Below, piece after piece: positions 59,610-64,000 of a stretch of 64,000 nt of DNA. Source of the stretch: Insolitispirillum peregrinum (GTDB lineage: Bacteria > Pseudomonadota > Alphaproteobacteria > Rhodospirillales > Rhodospirillaceae); NCBI RefSeq assembly GCF_042665255.1, contig NZ_JBHTCD010000023.1. The stretch is one strand, 5' to 3'. The notes under the pieces were generated by a model that was given only the letters and a program-made list of their open reading frames with translations, did no database searches and had not been told where the DNA came from. How positions within the stretch are numbered: the first letter of the stretch is position 1; each line of letters begins with the position of its first letter. The translations under genes were made by a program, and so were the position numbers.

Positions 59610-60524
59610 ATGACCTCTGCGTCCCCACCACCCATTCCCCGCCGCCCCCTGCTCCGTCCAGGCATGGGCAAGCTGGCTCCGGGCTTTTTCCTGTTCCTCT
59701 GCCTGTTTCTGGCCCCGGTGCTGATTGTTGTGGTGTACAGCCTGCTGACCCGTGGCACCTATGGCGGGGTGGTATGGCAGATTGATCTGGACTCCTATGC
59801 CCGTGTCCTTGGCCTGCCCAACGAAGACGAGTTGCGCGACCGGGATTTTGTTTATCTCGGCATCTTTGCCAAATCGGCGATGGTCGCCGCCGCCACCGCG
59901 GGTTTGACCCTGCTGATGGCCTTTCCCGCCGCCTGGTACATTGCCCGCCAGCCTGACCGGCGCAAGTTCATGCTGTTGACGCTGGTCACCCTGCCCTTTT
60001 TCGTCAATGCGCTGGTGCGGGTCTATGCCTGGATGCTGATCCTGCGCGCAGACGGCCTGATCAACAACCTGCTGATGGCGGGCGGTCTGATTGATCAGCC
60101 CCTGCACCTGATCTACACGCCGGGTGCGGTGGTGGTGGCGATGGTGTACCAGTACCTGCCGTTCATGGTGCTGCCGCTGTTTGCCTCGCTGGAGAAGATG
60201 GACCTGCGTCTACTGGAAGCCTCGCGTGATCTGGGAGCCAGCGGCAGCACCACCTTTCGCCGCGTGGTTCTGCCGCTGGCCATGCCGGGGATTGTGGCTG
60301 GCATGGTGCTGGTGTTCGTGCCGGCCTTTGGCAACTTCCTTGCGCCAACCCTGATCGGGGGTGCGAAGGACCTGCAACTCGGCCCCTTGCTGGCGCAAGC
60401 CTTTCTGTCGGCCCGCGACTGGCCGTTCGGGTCGGCCATCGCCACCCTGCTGAGTGCCGTGGTGCTGCTGTGCCTGTTCGTGATGGCGCGCAGTGAAGGC
60501 CGCCAGACCAAGGAGGTCGTGTGA
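59610..60524 (+). CDS. potB: ABC transporter permease (PotB-like)
   Basis: This 304-residue permease has six membrane helices and the EAA loop LEASRDLGASGSTTFRRVVLPLAMPGIVAG. It forms the channel with PotC. ATG 59610 lies 10 bp after potA; the frame runs upstream without similarity. Its stop overlaps the potC start. Confidence 0.92.
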   Translation: MTSASPPPIPRRPLLRPGMGKLAPGFFLFLCLFLAPVLIVVVYSLLTRGTYGGVVWQIDLDSYARVLGLPNEDELRDRDFVYLGIFAKSAMVAAATAGLTLLMAFPAAWYIARQPDRRKFMLLTLVTLPFFVNALVRVYAWMLILRADGLINNLLMAGGLIDQPLHLIYTPGAVVVAMVYQYLPFMVLPLFASLEKMDLRLLEASRDLGASGSTTFRRVVLPLAMPGIVAGMVLVFVPAFGNFLAPTLIGGAKDLQLGPLLAQAFLSARDWPFGSAIATLLSAVVLLCLFVMARSEGRQTKEVV

Positions 60525-61378
60525 TGTCAGCTCGTCCCTCGCCCCTGAAAGCCGCCCTGCTGGCTCACCTGTGGCTGTTCTTTTTGTTCCTCTACCTGCC
60601 AATTGCCATGCTGGTGGTCTATTCCTTTAATGACAATGCCGTCAGCATGATGACGTGGAACGGCTTTACCTTTGACTGGTACTGGCGGGTGCTCGCCAAT
60701 ATTGGACTGATCAGTCCATCCAGCGATCTGGCCGGATCGGGCAATCTGCAGCTTTACTCGGACCCCAACCTCGGCCCGGCGGCACTGAACAGTGTGATCG
60801 TGGCGCTGGGCTCGGCCAGTCTGGCCACCGTCATCGGCACCCTCAGCGCGCTGGGGCTGGCGCGATGCACGTTCCCCGGCAAGCTGGCCTATCGTACCGC
60901 GCTGTACCTGCCGATCGTGATCCCCGATATCGTGCTGGGGATTGCCCTGCTGGTGTTCCTGGCCGCCCTTTCCTTTCCGCTGGGTCGGGTCTCGGTGATC
61001 CTTGCCCACACGGTGTTTCTTGCCTCTTACGTGACCGTGGTGGTTGGTGCCCGTCTGGCCGGGATGAACACCGCCCTCGAAGAAGCCTCGGCCGATCTCG
61101 GGGCTTCGCCGTGGATCACCTTCTGGCGTGTCACCTTTCCCCAGCTTGTTCCCGGTATCGTCGGCGGCTTTTTGCTGTCGGTGGTGATTTCCTTCGACGA
61201 TCTGGTGATTGCCTATTTCACCAGTGGTGTCGGGGCGACCACCCTGCCGGTGTACCTGTTCGGTGCCATCAAGCGCAATGTCTCGCCCGAGATCAACGCG
61301 ATTTCGGTCCTGATGATGCTGTTGTCGATGGTGATCGTCGCCCTTGCCCTGTGGGTACGCCGTCCGGCACGGACGTAA
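60524..61378 (+). CDS. potC: ABC transporter permease (PotC-like)
   Basis: This 284-residue second permease has six helices and the EAA loop LEEASADLGASPWITFWRVTFPQLVPGIVGG. ATG 60524 overlaps the potB stop (ATGA); a GTG one codon earlier is also in frame. It is followed after 42 bp by the binding protein gene. Confidence 0.92.
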   Translation: MSARPSPLKAALLAHLWLFFLFLYLPIAMLVVYSFNDNAVSMMTWNGFTFDWYWRVLANIGLISPSSDLAGSGNLQLYSDPNLGPAALNSVIVALGSASLATVIGTLSALGLARCTFPGKLAYRTALYLPIVIPDIVLGIALLVFLAALSFPLGRVSVILAHTVFLASYVTVVVGARLAGMNTALEEASADLGASPWITFWRVTFPQLVPGIVGGFLLSVVISFDDLVIAYFTSGVGATTLPVYLFGAIKRNVSPEINAISVLMMLLSMVIVALALWVRRPART

Positions 61379-61420
61379 TCCCCTTTTCCTTTTCTCCCCC
61401 CGACCTGATGGAGTTTGCTC

Positions 61421-62479
61421 ATGCGTCGTTTGCGTCACCTTGCCGCCGCCTCGCTGACCGCCATGGCGATTGCGGCTGGCCTGCCCTCGGCCCCGGCCAG
61501 CGCGGCTCAGGAACTGCATCTTTACAACTGGACCATCTACATTGACCCCGCGGTGGTTGACGACTTCCAGAAAGAAAGCGGGATCAAGGTCACCCTCGAC
61601 AACTATGGCACCAACGAGGAAATGCTGGCCAAGGTGCAGGCCGGGGCCGATGGCTATGACATCGTGTTCCCGTCAGTGTTCATGCAGGACATCATGAGCC
61701 AGTTGAACCTGCTGGGGAATCCCGGGCTGAAGGGCCTCGACGGCTATAACAATCTGGACCAGAAATACTTCATCGCCAAAAGCGACCCGCAGCACGAAAT
61801 CTGCCTGCCCTATAACTGGGGCACCACCGGCCTGATCTATAACAAGGCCCTGACCAAAGGACAGGCTGTCGATAGCTGGAAGGTAATCTTCGAGCCGCCC
61901 GAAGCCTTGCGCGGCAAGATTGCCGTGCTGGATGACGTGCGGGAAACCATCGGAGCTGCGTTGGTTTACAATGGCTTCTCGTTCAATTCTACCGATCCGA
62001 AGGAACTGGCCAAGGCACGGGACACCATCGCCAAGGCCAAGCCCTATTGGGCGGCGATGCTGACCGACGGCATCGGCGACAAGGTGATCAACGGCGACTT
62101 TGCCGTGGCGCAATGGTGGTCCGGCTCGGCGGCGCAGACGGTGGCCTCCAAGCCCGATGCGGTTGGCTATGTGATCCCCAAGGAAGGGGCCAACGGGTTC
62201 CAGGAACAGATGTGCATGCTGGCCAAGGCCCCCAATGTTGCCTCGGCCAAGGCGTTCTTCAGCTACATGATGCGCCCGGATGTGGCCGCCAAGAATACCA
62301 ACTGGCTGCATGGCGGCACCACCAACAAGGCGGCTCTGACGATGGTCAACCCGGCACTGCGCAGTGATCCGAACCTTTATCCGTCCGACGAGGTTCGCCA
62401 GCGTCTGCATCTGGTGCAGGATCTGGGCGACAAAATCCGCCTGTACGATGCGGTGTGGACCAAGATCAAGGCTGAATAA
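61421..62479 (+). CDS. potD: Periplasmic substrate-binding protein (PotD-like)
   Basis: This 352-residue protein has a signal peptide (LAAASLTAMAIAAGLPSAPASAA), then ELHLYNWTIYIDPAVVDDFQKESGIKVTLDNYGTNEEMLAKVQAG, the PotD/PotF start. It delivers substrate to PotABC. Polyamine binding by PotD depends on aromatic and acidic residues; several are visible (YNW, DGYD), but specificity cannot be fixed. ATG 61421 gives the signal peptide. Confidence 0.92.
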   Translation: MRRLRHLAAASLTAMAIAAGLPSAPASAAQELHLYNWTIYIDPAVVDDFQKESGIKVTLDNYGTNEEMLAKVQAGADGYDIVFPSVFMQDIMSQLNLLGNPGLKGLDGYNNLDQKYFIAKSDPQHEICLPYNWGTTGLIYNKALTKGQAVDSWKVIFEPPEALRGKIAVLDDVRETIGAALVYNGFSFNSTDPKELAKARDTIAKAKPYWAAMLTDGIGDKVINGDFAVAQWWSGSAAQTVASKPDAVGYVIPKEGANGFQEQMCMLAKAPNVASAKAFFSYMMRPDVAAKNTNWLHGGTTNKAALTMVNPALRSDPNLYPSDEVRQRLHLVQDLGDKIRLYDAVWTKIKAE

Positions 62480-62557
62480 AAAAGAATATACTGTATGATC
62501 TTACGCTGCTGCCCGGCGTTCCCCTGACGCCGGGCCTCTTTTCCCCGGAGCCCCCTC

Positions 62558-63265
62558 ATGCGCCTTGCCGCCTACCAGTGCCGAGCCCTGACCGGGGACA
62601 TTGCCGCCAACCTGCACCGTCTCGATCGCATTGCCTGCGCCGCCAGTGCCGCCGAGGCCGATGCGCTGGTGGTGCCAGAGCTGTACCTGACCGGCTATTG
62701 TCTGGGGGACCGGATGAGTGAATTCGCCATGTCACCCGATGCCGCCGCGCTACAGGAAGTGTCTGCCATTGCCCGTCGCCATGCGGTGGCGCTGGTGGTG
62801 GGCTATCCCGAACTGCGGGCTGGCTCGGTTTATAATACTGCCGCCCTGTGGGATCGCAGCGGAGCCTTGTTGAGCCGCTATCGCAAGATCAATCTGTTTG
62901 GCGATGAAGAAAAACGGCTTTTCCGCCCCGGCGATGCCACCGAGACCACCGCTATCGCCGGAATGAGCGTCGGCATGCTGATTTGCTATGACGTCGAATG
63001 CCCCGCCGCTGCCCGTTCGTTGGCCGATGATGGTGTCCAGGTCATTCTGGCCCCAACGGCCAACATGCTGCCCTACCGTGCTGCCGCCATCACCGCCCCC
63101 CGTGCCCGTGCGCTGGAAAGCGGGGCGGCGCTGGTTTACGCCAACTATACCGGCGATGAAGGCCCCCTGACCTATACCGGCCTGAGCGTCATCGTCGGCG
63201 CGGACGGTGAAGACCGCGCCCGCGCCGGAGACCAGGGCGAAGCCCTGCTGATTGCCGAGGTATAG
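62558..63265 (+). CDS. Carbon-nitrogen hydrolase (nitrilase superfamily)
   Basis: This 235-residue amidase has the catalytic triad Glu41 (VVPELYLTGY), Lys110 (SRYRKINLF) and Cys143 (MLICYDVECP). The superfamily hydrolyses amides, nitriles and carbamoyl groups; it resembles small aliphatic amidases and N-carbamoyl enzymes. It is 78 bp downstream of the pot genes on the same strand, so it probably acts on the imported substrate. Confidence 0.9.
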   Translation: MRLAAYQCRALTGDIAANLHRLDRIACAASAAEADALVVPELYLTGYCLGDRMSEFAMSPDAAALQEVSAIARRHAVALVVGYPELRAGSVYNTAALWDRSGALLSRYRKINLFGDEEKRLFRPGDATETTAIAGMSVGMLICYDVECPAAARSLADDGVQVILAPTANMLPYRAAAITAPRARALESGAALVYANYTGDEGPLTYTGLSVIVGADGEDRARAGDQGEALLIAEV

Positions 63266-63277
63266 GTTACGGCCCGG

Positions 63278-64000
63278 TCAGAGCGGCAGCAGCCCGCTCC
63301 ACCACACGGCCCCGGCCAATACACAGGCTGCCAGCAGAACCAGATACACCCCCCACGGCTGCTTCTTTTCGGCAAACGGGTCATGCAGGGACCGAACCGC
63401 TCCGGCAGGCAAGCGGGCCTGCGTGGTCAACGAGTTTCCGAACGGAATGTTGATCCGCACCCGGGCGTTGACCGCCCAGCCGGTGGCGTCAAGGATCGGG
63501 GCCAGATTGCGCTGCCGCAGCTTCAGATAGGCGATCACCATCGCCGGTCCCGAGATCACCAGCACCAATCCCAGCACCGCCAGCGGCATCTGCCACCACG
63601 TCAGCCGCAGAAAGCCCGTCACCACCGAGGCAATCGCCGTCCCGATGGCCCCGACCGCCAGACCGATGGCGGCAAAGATCCCGGCAAACCGCCCGACATC
63701 AAACGCTGCCGGAACCGCCGGGGCGGGAGATGCCGCAGCCGGAGCAGGTGTTTTAGCTGCCGGAGCAGGGGCCGAAGCTGCGGCGGGGGCGGGGGCGGCA
63801 ACGGGCAACTGGAACGATGACAACGGGGATTGCTGCGAATGCAGGGTCGCCAGCTTTTCCAGTTGATCATTGATCATTTTGGCAAATTTCTTGTATGGCG
63901 ACCAGAACGCCTGTCCCAGACTGATCGGATGGTCAACGATCTTGATGATGGTGGCATCCCAGTCCCGGCCCTCCCGGTCATAAAAGACGCCGTTGCGCCC
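63278..64000 (-). CDS. Membrane protein of unknown family, N-terminus beyond the window
   Basis: The frame is open to the right edge, so the start lies outside; an internal ATG at 63877 is not the beginning, because the in-frame codons upstream are open. The visible 240 residues include a region with WDATIIKIVDHPISLGQAFWSPYKKF, a long Ala/Pro-rich linker, two membrane helices (VGRFAGIFAAIGLAVGAIGTAIASVV and LPLAVLGLVLVISGPAMVIAYL) and a third hydrophobic helix at the C-terminus. The family is not recognised. It converges on the amidase gene. Confidence 0.7.
   Translation of the reverse strand, partial: GRNGVFYDREGRDWDATIIKIVDHPISLGQAFWSPYKKFAKMINDQLEKLATLHSQQSPLSSFQLPVAAPAPAAASAPAPAAKTPAPAAASPAPAVPAAFDVGRFAGIFAAIGLAVGAIGTAIASVVTGFLRLTWWQMPLAVLGLVLVISGPAMVIAYLKLRQRNLAPILDATGWAVNARVRINIPFGNSLTTQARLPAGAVRSLHDPFAEKKQPWGVYLVLLAACVLAGAVWWSGLLPL

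Overview
The window is GC-rich and reads as a chromosomal segment of an alphaproteobacterium, most likely a Rhodospirillales-type organism. The basis is the cell-cycle regulator gcrA, the hpnCDE squalene genes, the gene strings recO-parC, scpA-scpB-tatABC-serS-surE-pcm-nlpD and rlpA-dacC-tmk-holB-metG-tatD-MBL, and a palindromic repeat of the type that is abundant in Rhizobiales and relatives. Species cannot be named from the sequence alone.

Layout. 1-0.6 kb: right end of an IS5-family element next to a dispersed repeat. 0.8-4.1 kb: response regulator, bacteriohemerythrin, a GT-B-like protein and a DUF815 ATPase. 4.3-7.4 kb: yajC-secD-secF. 7.4-11.2 kb: cytochrome bd oxidase cydA-cydB-cydX with a 380 bp repeat element between cydB and cydX, plus a DUF2946-like gene. 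11.5-14.9 kb: small membrane protein, recO, parC. 15-20 kb: sodB, hpnC-hpnD-hpnE for squalene, and a divergent NDUFAF6-like gene. 20-23.5 kb: a 59-residue small protein, a TRAP transporter (dctQ, dctM) without a binding protein, gcrA. 23.8-29.4 kb: erpA, dgt, argS, a SPOR-domain protein, nagZ. 29.7-37.6 kb: M50 protease, scpA, scpB, tatABC, serS, surE, pcm, nlpD-like. 37.8-39.7 kb: trmFO and a rhodanese. 40-49.3 kb: a minus-strand cell-wall and replication string (mltB, rlpA, dacC, tmk, holB, metG, tatD, MBL-fold hydrolase) interrupted twice by repeats. 49.4-51.1 kb: marR, an EamA exporter and tRNA-Ser(UGA). 51.2-56.3 kb: a complete compact type II-C CRISPR-Cas locus. 56.3-63.3 kb: an RpiR regulator, a DmpA-like peptidase, a divergent spermidine/putrescine-type ABC transporter and a nitrilase-family amidase. 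The last gene, a membrane protein, runs off the right edge.

Three things stand out. (1) The CRISPR locus has a 36-nt repeat that itself carries a good sigma70 promoter (TTGACC, 16 nt, TAAGAT), so each spacer can be transcribed separately. A tracrRNA gene lies upstream of cas9, and its predicted promoter is superposed on the cas9 promoter in the opposite direction. (2) A family of non-coding, multi-hairpin, MITE-like elements with terminal inverted repeats around ACAGTACACGACAGTT occurs at eight core sites, plus one core-less remnant. It has inserted inside several conserved operons (cydABX, tmk/dacC, tatD/MBL), and its companion palindrome also sits between cas1 and cas2. (3) The rpiR-dmpA / potABCD-amidase cluster shares an intergenic inverted repeat and looks like a regulated uptake-and-hydrolysis system for a small amide or peptide substrate.
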